Part shown: positions 52,080-60,522 of the stretch, in pieces
How the letters are laid out: each line of letters starts with the position of its first letter
Numbering within the stretch: the stretch's first letter is position 1
Assembly (NCBI RefSeq): GCF_020991455.1
Contig: NZ_JAJMOX010000005.1
Location: 186,001-250,000, forward strand
Source: Flavobacterium sp. JAS
GTDB lineage: Bacteria > Bacteroidota > Bacteroidia > Flavobacteriales > Flavobacteriaceae
DNA: 64,000 nucleotides
Direction: 5' to 3'
Translations under genes and position numbers: made by a program
The notes under the pieces: generated by a model
Databases searched by the model: none
What the model was told of the DNA's origin: nothing
What the model saw: the letters and a program-made list of their open reading frames with translations, nothing else

Positions 52080-52526
52080 ATGCAGCAATTAAATTTTCCT
52101 ACTTATAGTTTCCGATTCAAAAATAGCGAAAATAAAGTGTCTATTTTTGATGAAATCAGGAAAAAATTTATCATTCTTACACCCGAAGAATGGGTTCGCC
52201 AACATGTTGTTCATTTTTTAATGAATGAAAAAAAGTACCCCAAATCACTTATTAATGTAGAAAAGGTTTTAACCGTCAACGGATTGCGAAAACGTTACGA
52301 TGTTGTTGTCTTTAATTCTGATGGTTCTATACATATATTAGTAGAGTGCAAAGCACCTGAGGTTAAAATTTCTCAGGCAACTTTTGATCAAATTGCCCGT
52401 TATAATATGACAATGCAGGCACGGTTTTTGAATGTAACGAATGGTCTCAGCCATTTTTATTGCCAAATGGATTTTGAAAACGAAAAATACCAGTTTTTAA
52501 GGGAGCTGCCGGATTATAATAAATAA
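52080..52526 (+). CDS. HsdR N-terminal-type nuclease-fold protein (stand-alone)
   Basis: This 148-residue protein has the PD-(D/E)xK core of type I restriction R-subunit N-domains: the pattern YDVVVFNSDGSIHILVECKAPEVKISQATFDQIARYN gives the Asp, Glu and Lys of the fold. The full R subunit would be about 1000 residues with helicase domains, so this is a stand-alone domain, a common arrangement in Bacteroidota between holA and a GT2 gene. Whether it is an active nuclease or a structural relic is unknown. Confidence 0.8.
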   Translation: MQQLNFPTYSFRFKNSENKVSIFDEIRKKFIILTPEEWVRQHVVHFLMNEKKYPKSLINVEKVLTVNGLRKRYDVVVFNSDGSIHILVECKAPEVKISQATFDQIARYNMTMQARFLNVTNGLSHFYCQMDFENEKYQFLRELPDYNK

Positions 52527-52555
52527 AGAATACTCAAATAAAACAAAAATTACTT

Positions 52556-53575
52556 TTGGATAAAATAGCTGTCGTCATTTTAAATTGGAATGGTGTGAAA
52601 TTGTTGGAGCAATTTTTACCTTCAATTATTCAATTTTCAGAAGAAGCCACTATATATGTAGCAGATAACGCTTCGACTGATGCTTCTATAAATTTTGTCA
52701 AACAAAATTTTCCATCTATCAAAATTGTTCAAAATAGCGGAAATTATGGCTTTGCAAAAGGCTATAACGATGCTTTACAACATATTAATGCTGAAATTTA
52801 TGCTTTAGTAAATTCGGATATTGAAGTGACAGAGAATTGGTTACAACCTATAATTCAAACTTTTGACGCCGAGAAACAAACTGCTATAATTCAGCCAAAG
52901 ATTCTTGATTTTAAGAATAAAGAATACTTTGAATATGCCGGTGCAGCTGGTGGATTTATTGATAAATACGGGTTTCCGTTCTGTCGTGGCCGAATTTTTG
53001 ATACTATCGAAAAAGACAATGGGCAATACAATGATAATTGTGAATTATTCTGGGCGTCCGGAGCTTGTTTTTTTATCAGAAGCGAAGTATATAAAGAGTT
53101 AGGCGGATTTGACGAAAGCTTTTTTGCGCATCAGGAAGAAATTGATTTATGCTGGCGAGCTGCAAATGAGGGACATATTATAAAGTACAATTCAGGATCT
53201 GTTGTTTATCATGTTGGAGGTGCCACATTACAACAAGGAAATCCAAGAAAGACATTTTTGAATTTTAGAAATTCACTATTAATGCTTGTCAAAAACCTAC
53301 CAAAGAAAGGGCTGTTTTTTGTAATTTTCTTTCGAATGGTTTTAGATGGTATTGCCGGTATCCGATTTCTTATGCAAGGGAAGTTCAGTCATACTTTTGC
53401 TATTTTAAAGGCACATTTTTCATTTTATTGCATATCTTTAAAATATCTAAGAAAAAGAAAAGATTTTCAAATACAACAATACTATACCGTCAAAAGTATC
53501 GTTTACTTGTATTACATCAGGAAATTGGGTGTTTTTAAAGAAATCTTTAACACTAAACAAAATATTAAAAACTAA
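52556..53575 (+). CDS. Family 2 glycosyltransferase (rhamnosyltransferase-like)
   Basis: This 339-residue GT-A fold transferase begins at TTG (52556): LDKIAVVILNWNGVKLLEQFLPSI; no upstream ATG is in frame. It has the NDP-sugar site YVADNASTDASINFVKQNF, the DxD-like LVNSDIEVTENW near residue 85-92, then WASGACFFIRSEVYKELGGFDESFFAHQEEIDLCWRA, which carries the catalytic ED and is typical of the WbbL/rhamnosyl group. The C-terminus has two hydrophobic helices (LFFVIFFRMVLDGIAGIRFL) that may contact the membrane. Product glycan unknown. Confidence 0.88.
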   Translation: MDKIAVVILNWNGVKLLEQFLPSIIQFSEEATIYVADNASTDASINFVKQNFPSIKIVQNSGNYGFAKGYNDALQHINAEIYALVNSDIEVTENWLQPIIQTFDAEKQTAIIQPKILDFKNKEYFEYAGAAGGFIDKYGFPFCRGRIFDTIEKDNGQYNDNCELFWASGACFFIRSEVYKELGGFDESFFAHQEEIDLCWRAANEGHIIKYNSGSVVYHVGGATLQQGNPRKTFLNFRNSLLMLVKNLPKKGLFFVIFFRMVLDGIAGIRFLMQGKFSHTFAILKAHFSFYCISLKYLRKRKDFQIQQYYTVKSIVYLYYIRKLGVFKEIFNTKQNIKN

Positions 53576-53580
53576 ATTTG
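53573..53580 (+). promoter_or_regulatory. -7 element TAAATTTG for the OmpA-like gene
   Basis: TAAATTTG at 53573-53580 begins with the stop codon of the glycosyltransferase gene and lies 29 nt before the ATG at 53610. A TTG at the expected distance is lacking. Confidence 0.4.
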
Positions 53581-53609
53581 TAATCAACGTTTAATTAAAT
53601 ATAATACCT

Positions 53610-54443
53610 ATGAGAAAAATAGTTATCGCACTAACAGTACTAATGGCCTTATCTTCGTGTGTATCGAAAAAGCAATACGCAGCATTAGAAGCTAAGAACA
53701 AAGAGACACAAGATTTATTAAACTCTTGCACCGTAAAATTAAATTCTTGTCTTGAAGAAAAAGCTGGACTGGCTGCTACAGCTGAAAGTTACAAAGCACA
53801 CAATCAAGACTTAATCAATAGCTCTAAAGATTTAACTGTATTGACTACTAAAGGAGCTGAAAATCTTGAAAAATCTTTAGAAAGTTTAAAAGAAAAAGAT
53901 TTAAAAATATCTAGACTTCAAGATGCTTTAACTAAAAAAGACAGTGTAACATTAGCTTTAGTTACAAGTTTAAAAGGAGCAGTTGGAATCAACGATCCAG
54001 ATATCGAAATCAATGTTGAAAAAGGAGTTGTATTTATCTCTATTGCAGATAAATTATTATTTAAAAGTGGTAGCTACGATGTAAGCGATAAAGCTAAATC
54101 TGTTTTGGCTAAAGTTGCAAAAGTAGTAAATGACAAACCTGATTTTGAATGTATGGTTGAAGGTCACACAGATGACGTTCCTTACAAAAGCAATGGTATA
54201 ATCTTAGACAACTGGGATTTAAGTGTTAAACGTTCTACATCTATTGTACGTGTATTAACGAACGATCTTGGTGTTAACCCAGCAAAATTAATCGCTGCAG
54301 GTAGAAGTTCTTATGTACCATTAGTTGCTAATGATACTCCAGAAAACAAAGCTCGTAACAGAAGAACTCGTATCGTGGTTATGCCAAAAATCGATCAATT
54401 CTATGATATGATTGAAAAAGAAATGAAAAAACAAGCTAAATAA
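53610..54443 (+). CDS. OmpA-family peptidoglycan-binding lipoprotein
   Basis: This 277-residue lipoprotein has a lipobox ending MALSSCVSKKQYAALEAKN (Cys around residue 17). A long heptad-rich coiled-coil (about 20-115: AALEAKNKETQDLLNSC, AENLEKSLESLKEKDLKISRLQDALTKKD) follows, then an OmpA C-terminal domain (VVFISIADKLLFKSGSYDVSDKAKSVLAKVAKVV; MVEGHTDDVPYKSNG; AGRSSYVPLVANDTPENKARNRRTRIVV). It anchors the outer membrane to peptidoglycan. A strong terminator follows at 54472-54500. Confidence 0.93.
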   Translation: MRKIVIALTVLMALSSCVSKKQYAALEAKNKETQDLLNSCTVKLNSCLEEKAGLAATAESYKAHNQDLINSSKDLTVLTTKGAENLEKSLESLKEKDLKISRLQDALTKKDSVTLALVTSLKGAVGINDPDIEINVEKGVVFISIADKLLFKSGSYDVSDKAKSVLAKVAKVVNDKPDFECMVEGHTDDVPYKSNGIILDNWDLSVKRSTSIVRVLTNDLGVNPAKLIAAGRSSYVPLVANDTPENKARNRRTRIVVMPKIDQFYDMIEKEMKKQAK

Positions 54444-54471
54444 TCTAGTTTTTACATACTTTATAATACAG

Positions 54472-54500
54472 AAAAAGCAGGTCAATTGACCTGCTTTTTT
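54472..54500 (+). terminator. Terminator of the OmpA-like gene
   Basis: AAAAAGCAGGTCAA (54472-54485) is directly followed by TTGACCTGCTTTTTT, a perfect palindrome with a terminal T-run, 29 nt past the stop. Confidence 0.88.
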
Positions 54501-54633
54501 ATGTACCCTTAATTTTTTTAATAACCAATTAAATACAAATCAAGAATAACATTATTTTAAATTAACTAACTAAATTTTAACTGTAATAAAATTAGTTATT
54601 TATTTTTAACTATTAAGCAATTTCAGTATTTAT

Positions 54634-55254
54634 TTACAAAATATCGATATCACCTTTACCTTCTCTGACAATAACAGGCTCATAATCTGATAAATCGATT
54701 ATGGTTGAACCTACGTTATCTCCGTAACCACCATCAATTACCAAATCTACAATGTTTTGCCATTTCTCAAAAATCAATTCAGGATCTGTAGTATACTCAA
54801 TCACATCATCTTCATCACGAATAGAAGTCGAAACTATAGGGTTTCCTAATTGACGAACAATTTCTAAAACAATATTATTATCCGGAACACGAATACCAAC
54901 AGTAGTTTTCTTTTTAAACTCTTTAGGTAAATTATTATTTCCCGGTAAAATAAAAGTATAAGGTCCTGGTAAAGCTCTTTTTAGAATTTTAAATGTCGAT
55001 GTATCAATCTGACGAACGTAATCTGATAAATTACTCAAATCATGGCAGATGAATGAAAAATTTGCTTTTTCTAATTTCACACCTTTAATTTTTGCAATTT
55101 TTTCTAAAGCACGCGAATTGGTAATATCACAACCTAAACCGTAAACAGTATCAGTTGGATAAATTACTAAACCTCCGTTTTGAAGCACTTTTACCACTTT
55201 GGCAATTGCAGCTTCACTAGGTTTATCCGGATATATTTTTATGAACTCAGCCAT
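54634..55254 (-). CDS. L-threonylcarbamoyladenylate synthase, TsaC/YciO family
   Basis: This 206-residue YrdC-like domain protein makes threonylcarbamoyl-AMP from threonine, bicarbonate and ATP for t6A tRNA modification, or is a YciO relative. Motifs are GLVIYPTDTVYGLGCDITN, RALEKIAKIKGVK, FSFICHDLSNLSDYV, RALPGPYTFILPGN, VGIRVPDNN, and the 'TSTIIDLSDYEP' ending. It lacks the C-terminal Sua5 domain, so it is short-form. TsaE at 41562 acts later in the same pathway. Confidence 0.88.
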   Translation of the reverse strand: MAEFIKIYPDKPSEAAIAKVVKVLQNGGLVIYPTDTVYGLGCDITNSRALEKIAKIKGVKLEKANFSFICHDLSNLSDYVRQIDTSTFKILKRALPGPYTFILPGNNNLPKEFKKKTTVGIRVPDNNIVLEIVRQLGNPIVSTSIRDEDDVIEYTTDPELIFEKWQNIVDLVIDGGYGDNVGSTIIDLSDYEPVIVREGKGDIDIL

Positions 55255-55337
55255 TCCTCTTTTTTGTTTAAAGTTTAATTTGTTTCAAGTCTAAAGTTCC
55301 TTTTAAGGTAACTTGAAACCTGAAACTTGAAACATTT

Positions 55338-57677
55338 TTAGCCAACTACATCCAATTTCGCAAATCGAAGCAATAATTTTTTGAGACCTCCAACTTCAAA
55401 TTTAATTTCGGCTTTTTTATCAGGTCCAACACCTTCAAGGTTAACCACTTCTCCTTTTCCAAAGCGTTCGTGCATAACCACATTTCCAATTGTCAATTTA
55501 TTATCAAATAAATTTGGAGCCGAATTATTACTCGGGTTCGTTCCGGCAACTGGTTTTAATTTACGAATATTAAGATCCGGTTTTGGTGTATTATCGGTAA
55601 CGTGTTTTGGCGGCGTTGATCCAATTGGCTTTGCCAATCGCAATTTCGATTTATCAATGTCTCCAAAAATATCTCCATCAATTGGTGATTTATAACGATA
55701 ATTAGTTTCTGCCGGAGTCAAATATTCCAGATATTGCCCATCAATTTCTTCAATAAAACGTGATGGTTCACTATCTGTTAATTTTCCCCAACGATAACGC
55801 GATTGTGCATACGTTAAATAAGCCTGATGCTCTGCGCGTGTTAAAGCTACGTAAAATAAACGACGTTCTTCCTCTAATTCGCTTCTTGTGCTCATACTCA
55901 TCGCACTCGGGAACAAATCTTCTTCCATTCCTACCACAAAAACATGAGGAAACTCAAGACCTTTTGCCAAGTGAATCGTCATCAGAGCCACACGATCTTC
56001 ATCAGATGTATCTTTATCTAAATCGGTTGCAAGCGCCACATCTTCCATAAATTCAGATAAAGCCCCTCTTGCACCGTCAATTTCTTTTTGTCCTTCAGTA
56101 AAATCTTTTAAACCGTTTAAAAGTTCTTCAATATTCTGAATTTTTGCCATTCCTTCCGGCGTAGCATCTTTCTTCAGTTCCTGAACAAGACCTGTCTTTT
56201 TAGCTACATAATCTGTAATATAAAAAGCATCCTGGTTTTGATCAATAACTTGAAAACTCTGAATCATCGTCACAAAATCATTGATTTTATTCTTTGTTCC
56301 TGAGTTTAATTTTAAGTCAATTTTATCGATATTTACCATTACTTCCCAAATCGAACGTTTGTAATGATTGGCAGCAATTGTAAGTTTTTCGACGGTTGTG
56401 TCACCAATTCCACGAGCAGGATAATTAATCACACGAACCAAAGCCTCTTCATCTTTTGGGTTAATTACCAAACGTAAGTAACACAAAACATCCTTAATCT
56501 CTTTACGTTGGTAGAACGATAATCCACCATAAATTCTATACGGAATATCACGTTTTCTCAACGCGTCTTCCATTGCACGTGACTGAGCATTAGTACGATA
56601 CAAAATCGCAAAAGAACCATTATGCAACTGGTTCATCATTTTTTGTTCAAAAATGGTACTTGCTACAAAACGTCCTTCTTCGGCATCCGTCAAACTACGG
56701 TGAACTTTAATTTTTTGTCCAAAATCATTTGCCGTCCAAACTACTTTATCCAGTTTCGTTTTATTATGCTCCATCACAGTGTTTGCCGCTTCAACAATAT
56801 TTCTCGTTGAGCGGTAATTTTGCTCCAGACGAAACATTATAACGCCTTCATAATCTTTTTGGAAATTCAGGATGTTATTAATATTTGCTCCACGGAAAGC
56901 ATAAATACTCTGTGCATCATCACCAACCACACAAATATTCTGAAATTTATCAGATAAAGCCCTAACAATCAAATATTGAGAGTGATTTGTATCCTGGTAC
57001 TCATCAACCAAAATATATCTAAAACGATTCTGATACTTTGCCAGAACCTCCGGAAAACGCGTTAATAACTCATTGGTTTTCAATAATAAATCATCAAAAT
57101 CCATCGCACCTGCTTTAAAACAACGCTCTACATATTGCTGATAAATTTCTCCTAAACGCGGTCTTTTTGCCATTGCATCGGCTTCAACCAATTCAGGATT
57201 GTTAAAATATGCCTTTACCGTAATCAAACTATTTTTATAGCTTGAAATTCGTCCTAAAATTTGTTTCGGTTTATAGATATCACGATCCAGCTGCATTTCT
57301 TTAATAATTGAAGAAATCAGTCTCGCCGAATCCTGAGAATCATAAATTGTAAAGTTAGATGGATATCCCAAATGATCCGATTCTGCACGCAGAATACGCG
57401 CAAAAATCGAGTGAAAAGTTCCCATCCATAAGTTTTTTGCTTCAGATGCTCCCACAATATCCGAAATCCTGTGTTTCATTTCACGGGCCGCTTTATTGGT
57501 AAACGTAAGTGACAAAATATTGAAAGCATCAACACCTTGCGCCATCAAATAAGCAATCCTAATAGTTAAAACACGGGTTTTTCCCGAACCTGCGCCAGCA
57601 ATAATAATCATCGGCCCGTCTTTTTTCAGAACGGGTTGTCGTTGTGCTTCATTGAGCTGGTCAATGTATTTTTGCAT
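55338..57677 (-). CDS. UvrD/PcrA superfamily 1A DNA helicase
   Basis: This 779-residue ATP-dependent 3'-5' helicase has Q motif LNEAQRQPV, Walker A IIAGAGSGKTRVLTIRIAYL, motif Ia LTFTNKAAREMK, motif II RYILVDEYQDTNHSQY, motif III VVGDDAQSIYAFRGA, motif IV FRLEQNYRST, VALMTIHLAKGLEFPHVFV and YVALTRAEHQAYLTYA. This order and length match UvrD/PcrA. I start it at MQKYIDQLN (57677); the ATG five codons upstream (57692) is only a few nt from the -7 box TATTTTTG at 57701-57708 and would be nearly leaderless. Confidence 0.95.
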   Translation of the reverse strand: MQKYIDQLNEAQRQPVLKKDGPMIIIAGAGSGKTRVLTIRIAYLMAQGVDAFNILSLTFTNKAAREMKHRISDIVGASEAKNLWMGTFHSIFARILRAESDHLGYPSNFTIYDSQDSARLISSIIKEMQLDRDIYKPKQILGRISSYKNSLITVKAYFNNPELVEADAMAKRPRLGEIYQQYVERCFKAGAMDFDDLLLKTNELLTRFPEVLAKYQNRFRYILVDEYQDTNHSQYLIVRALSDKFQNICVVGDDAQSIYAFRGANINNILNFQKDYEGVIMFRLEQNYRSTRNIVEAANTVMEHNKTKLDKVVWTANDFGQKIKVHRSLTDAEEGRFVASTIFEQKMMNQLHNGSFAILYRTNAQSRAMEDALRKRDIPYRIYGGLSFYQRKEIKDVLCYLRLVINPKDEEALVRVINYPARGIGDTTVEKLTIAANHYKRSIWEVMVNIDKIDLKLNSGTKNKINDFVTMIQSFQVIDQNQDAFYITDYVAKKTGLVQELKKDATPEGMAKIQNIEELLNGLKDFTEGQKEIDGARGALSEFMEDVALATDLDKDTSDEDRVALMTIHLAKGLEFPHVFVVGMEEDLFPSAMSMSTRSELEEERRLFYVALTRAEHQAYLTYAQSRYRWGKLTDSEPSRFIEEIDGQYLEYLTPAETNYRYKSPIDGDIFGDIDKSKLRLAKPIGSTPPKHVTDNTPKPDLNIRKLKPVAGTNPSNNSAPNLFDNKLTIGNVVMHERFGKGEVVNLEGVGPDKKAEIKFEVGGLKKLLLRFAKLDVVG

Positions 57678-57804
57678 GAAATTTTTCTCCATAAGTGATG
57701 CAAAAATAAGAATTAATGATTGAAATAGCTACTAAGTTTCTTAGGTTCTAAGTTGCTAAGTTCTTATTTTTTTTGAAGCCAAAAAATAGGTGTTTTATTA
57801 AACA

Positions 57805-57870
57805 TGGTTTCCCGCTTTCGGCTTTATCTCTCCGTTTCATTACGAGGATACCGCCTTTATCGGGGCTAGA
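57805..57870. repeat. Dispersed element ending GGATACCG..TATCGGGGCTA, copy 2
   Basis: The stretch CCCGCTTTCGGCTTTATCTC through GGATACCGCCTTTATCGGGG matches the copies at 20127-20205 and, more loosely, 2256-2356. It lies in the 301-bp spacer between the helicase and TSUP genes, which also holds ACTAAG/TTCTTAGG-type simple repeats. Confidence 0.6.
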
Positions 57871-57978
57871 TTAGAACATTTTTTTTACGTTACAGAGCCA
57901 CTAAGCTACTAGAGCACTAAGTAAAACAGAATATTACTAAAAAACCCCAGCAACTCAGAACCTTAGCATCTTAGAACC

Positions 57979-58746
57979 TTACTTAAAAAACACATCATAA
58001 GCAAATCGGATTAAAGTTCCGATTACTACAATTAAAAAGAAAACTCTAATAAAACCATTTCCTTTATTAATGGCCAGTTTTGCTCCAAGCCATCCGCCAA
58101 GTCCGTTGCTAATTGCCATTGGAATTGCAATTACCCAAATAATTTTACCTTTTAGCATAAACAAACAAATTGACCCAAAATTCGTTGCAAGATTTACCAT
58201 TTTAGCATTCGCGGAAGCGTGCAAAAAGTCAAACCCCATTAAGGCAATAAAAGCAACAACCAGAAAACTTCCAGTTCCGGGACCAATAAATCCGTCGTAG
58301 AAACCAACAATTATACTAATAACAATCGCATATAAAATTTGCGTTTTAGCCGAATGATCCTTGGCTACATGCTGTCCAAAATTCTTTTTAGCATAAGTAT
58401 AAATCAACAAAAGAGACAAAACCACCAATAAAAGCGGCTTCATAAAATCGTTGCTTACATAAGTCAATAAAGTAGAACCCAAAAATGCCGACGGAACTGC
58501 CAGACACATCATAATTAAGAGTAATCTCCATTGAATAAAAACTTTTTTCAGGTATTGAAAAGCCGCAAAAGTGGTTCCGGTAAATGCCGGTAATTTCAGA
58601 GTTCCTATAACAGTAGAAACAGGTAAATTAGGCAATAAAATCAATCCCATTGGAGTTTGAATCAATCCGCCACCGCCAACAATAGCATCTATAAATCCTG
58701 CAGCAAAAGCAGCTAAACAAAGTAAAATTATGATATATGAATCCAT
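57979..58746 (-). CDS. TSUP-family (TauE/SafE) sulfite exporter-like permease
   Basis: This 255-residue inner-membrane protein has about seven or eight hydrophobic segments, with two similar halves as in TSUP permeases: FIDAIVGGGGLIQTPMGLILLPNLPVSTVIGTLKL near the N-terminus and VGFYDGFIGPGTGSFLVVAFIALMGFDFLHASANAKMVNLATN later. The GG/GT-rich loops are the family signatures. Its substrate, probably a sulfur anion, is not determined by sequence. It has a consensus promoter at 58783-58813. Confidence 0.88.
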   Translation of the reverse strand: MDSYIIILLCLAAFAAGFIDAIVGGGGLIQTPMGLILLPNLPVSTVIGTLKLPAFTGTTFAAFQYLKKVFIQWRLLLIMMCLAVPSAFLGSTLLTYVSNDFMKPLLLVVLSLLLIYTYAKKNFGQHVAKDHSAKTQILYAIVISIIVGFYDGFIGPGTGSFLVVAFIALMGFDFLHASANAKMVNLATNFGSICLFMLKGKIIWVIAIPMAISNGLGGWLGAKLAINKGNGFIRVFFLIVVIGTLIRFAYDVFFK

Positions 58747-58782
58747 TAATAATGTGTTTCGGTAGGTTTTGAGAATAGTTTA

Positions 58783-58813
58783 CAAAAGTAGACTTCCGTT
58801 TTGTTTATTACAA
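58783..58813 (-). promoter_or_regulatory. Promoter for TSUP gene (TTG-N20-TACTTTTG)
   Basis: On the minus strand TTG (58811-58813) and TACTTTTG (58783-58790) are 20 nt apart. It is back to back with the plus-strand promoter at 58825-58853. Confidence 0.65.
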
Positions 58814-58824
58814 TAGAATTAATC

Positions 58825-58853
58825 TTGTTTTCTCAGCAAAAATTATATTTTTG
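58825..58853 (+). promoter_or_regulatory. Promoter for the unknown gene at 58871 (TTG-N18-TATTTTTG)
   Basis: TTG at 58825-58827 and TATTTTTG at 58846-58853 fit the consensus with an 18-nt spacer; transcription would start near 58859. Confidence 0.6.
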
Positions 58854-58870
58854 TTGAAAAATTGAACCAA

Positions 58871-59392
58871 ATGGATTTTACAAGAATTATAGAATTAGCC
58901 AGTTATACTTTACCTGCTGTAGTTACTGGATTTGTAGCTTACAGTTTTTTTGAACTGCATATTAAAAACAACGATAAGAAACGTGCTTTTTTATTAAACA
59001 GAGAATATCAAAAACAGTCTTTACCAATACGTTTACAGGCTTACGAACGTATGACTTTATATTTAGAACGTATCAACCTTACTAAACTATTGATCAGAAT
59101 TGCGCCAATTTCTAACGAAAAACACGATTACGAAAACTATGTAATCGACCAAATCGAGCAAGAGTTTGAACACAATTTAACACAGCAAATTTATATGTCT
59201 GACGAATGTTGGACAATTATTACAACTGCTAAAAACTCAACAATCCAAATCATTCGTAAAACTGCGATGAGCGATCGTGTTGACAGTGCAGATAAATTGC
59301 GTGAAGTAATTCTGAATGATTTATTAGAGAAACAATCTCCTAGCAATGCTGCATTAGCGTATATTAAAAACGAGGTTTCTGAACTCTGGTAG
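58871..59392 (+). CDS. Membrane-anchored protein of unknown function
   Basis: I do not recognise this 173-residue protein. Starting at ATG 58871 (MDFTRIIELASYTLPAVVTGFVAYSFFELH) it has one N-terminal membrane segment. A cytoplasmic helical region follows (RAFLLNREYQKQSLPIRLQAYERMTLYLERINLTKLLIRI...), rich in charged residues and likely mostly alpha-helical. The upstream TTG at 58862 is a less likely start, as it lies directly after the predicted transcription start. It looks like a Flavobacteria-conserved orphan. Confidence 0.7.
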   Translation: MDFTRIIELASYTLPAVVTGFVAYSFFELHIKNNDKKRAFLLNREYQKQSLPIRLQAYERMTLYLERINLTKLLIRIAPISNEKHDYENYVIDQIEQEFEHNLTQQIYMSDECWTIITTAKNSTIQIIRKTAMSDRVDSADKLREVILNDLLEKQSPSNAALAYIKNEVSELW

Positions 59393-59494
59393 AAAACAAT
59401 TTCAGAATTCTGATTTTAGATTTTTGAATGAAACCGATGCAGGCGTATCTTTATTCATCCAAAAATCTAAAATCTAAAATCTACATTCTAAAAT

Positions 59495-60394
59495 CTATCT
59501 GTTATCACTCATAATTTCAGATTTATTCTGAGCATATTCATAACCTTGTTTCCACCATACTTTCATCACTTCCTTATTAAAAATAAGTGCATTATTAGTC
59601 AATTTTGTTGGTGTGTAATATAAGTTAAGTTTCACATCCTTATTACTTGCCATAAGTTTTCCTATAGCAATATCGTGTTTTTCAACCTGATCTAAGGCAA
59701 TTCGGAATAAATCGATCATTAACGAAAATGGATTTTTACCAATAACGGTTTTGTCCATATTTACTTCCGTTTCTAATATAATTACATCAATTTCTGTTGC
59801 GCCACGATTAATAGCTTCACGAATGGGAACCAAACTTGAAAACCCTCCATCGCCATATTCGTAATTATTTTTTTCAACCAAACTCATAAACGGAACATAA
59901 TTACTCGAAATCCAGGACCAATCGCAGAATTCTTCATAAGTGCAATCTTTTATAGATTTATACTCTGATTCATTTTTAGTGAAATTGGTGACCGTAATTA
60001 TAACGTCATTATTAAGTTTTTTAAGCTTATTAAAATCAGAGAGGCTAAAATTATTCTGGATATATCTCTTTAATCCTTTGCTTTCGCCAAAAGTCCTTTT
60101 TCCTTTAAAAAACTGACGTAAAACATTGAAGTGGTTAATAGTTACAATATCTACTCCATCTTTAGTTTTGACCACAAACGGACAAATATTAAAAATACTT
60201 CCCATTGTGACATTAGTATAAACCGAGTGAATTTTCGTGATATGACCTAATGCCAAATGAGGAATTAGCAAACTTCCGGTAGAAGTTCCTATAAACAAAT
60301 CATATTCATGATTCTTTTCTTCAATAAGGTATTGTGCCACACCGCCGGCAAATGCTCCTTTACTTCCTCCACCAGAAATAACCAATGCTCTCAT
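59495..60394 (-). CDS. Patatin-like phospholipase
   Basis: This 299-residue serine acyl hydrolase begins at MRALVISGGGSKGAFAGG (60394); a longer ATG-initiated frame upstream adds 26 residues of unlikely sequence and is rejected. The oxyanion hole GGGSKGAFAGG, nucleophile LFIGTSTGSLLIPHLALGHI and later DGGFSSLVPIREAINRGATEIDVIIL with the catalytic Asp (DGG) fit the patatin fold. Substrate phospholipid or glycerolipid is likely; cytoplasmic as no signal is seen. Confidence 0.9.
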   Translation of the reverse strand: MRALVISGGGSKGAFAGGVAQYLIEEKNHEYDLFIGTSTGSLLIPHLALGHITKIHSVYTNVTMGSIFNICPFVVKTKDGVDIVTINHFNVLRQFFKGKRTFGESKGLKRYIQNNFSLSDFNKLKKLNNDVIITVTNFTKNESEYKSIKDCTYEEFCDWSWISSNYVPFMSLVEKNNYEYGDGGFSSLVPIREAINRGATEIDVIILETEVNMDKTVIGKNPFSLMIDLFRIALDQVEKHDIAIGKLMASNKDVKLNLYYTPTKLTNNALIFNKEVMKVWWKQGYEYAQNKSEIMSDNR

Positions 60395-60522
60395 AAATAT
60401 ATAGTAGGTTTTGTTTTTGGACTTTTTTTTAGAAAAATACAAGATTTTAGAGTCAAGATGAAAGACCTTCACTAAATGTCAAATTTTTCTTCTTGCATCT
60501 TTCTTCTTCATTCTCAACTTCA

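Noticed and set aside
60395..60472. 26-residue N-terminal extension of the patatin
   Set aside because: The sequence is lysine- and serine-rich and comes from a repeat-like spacer; MRALVISGGGSKG is the normal start.
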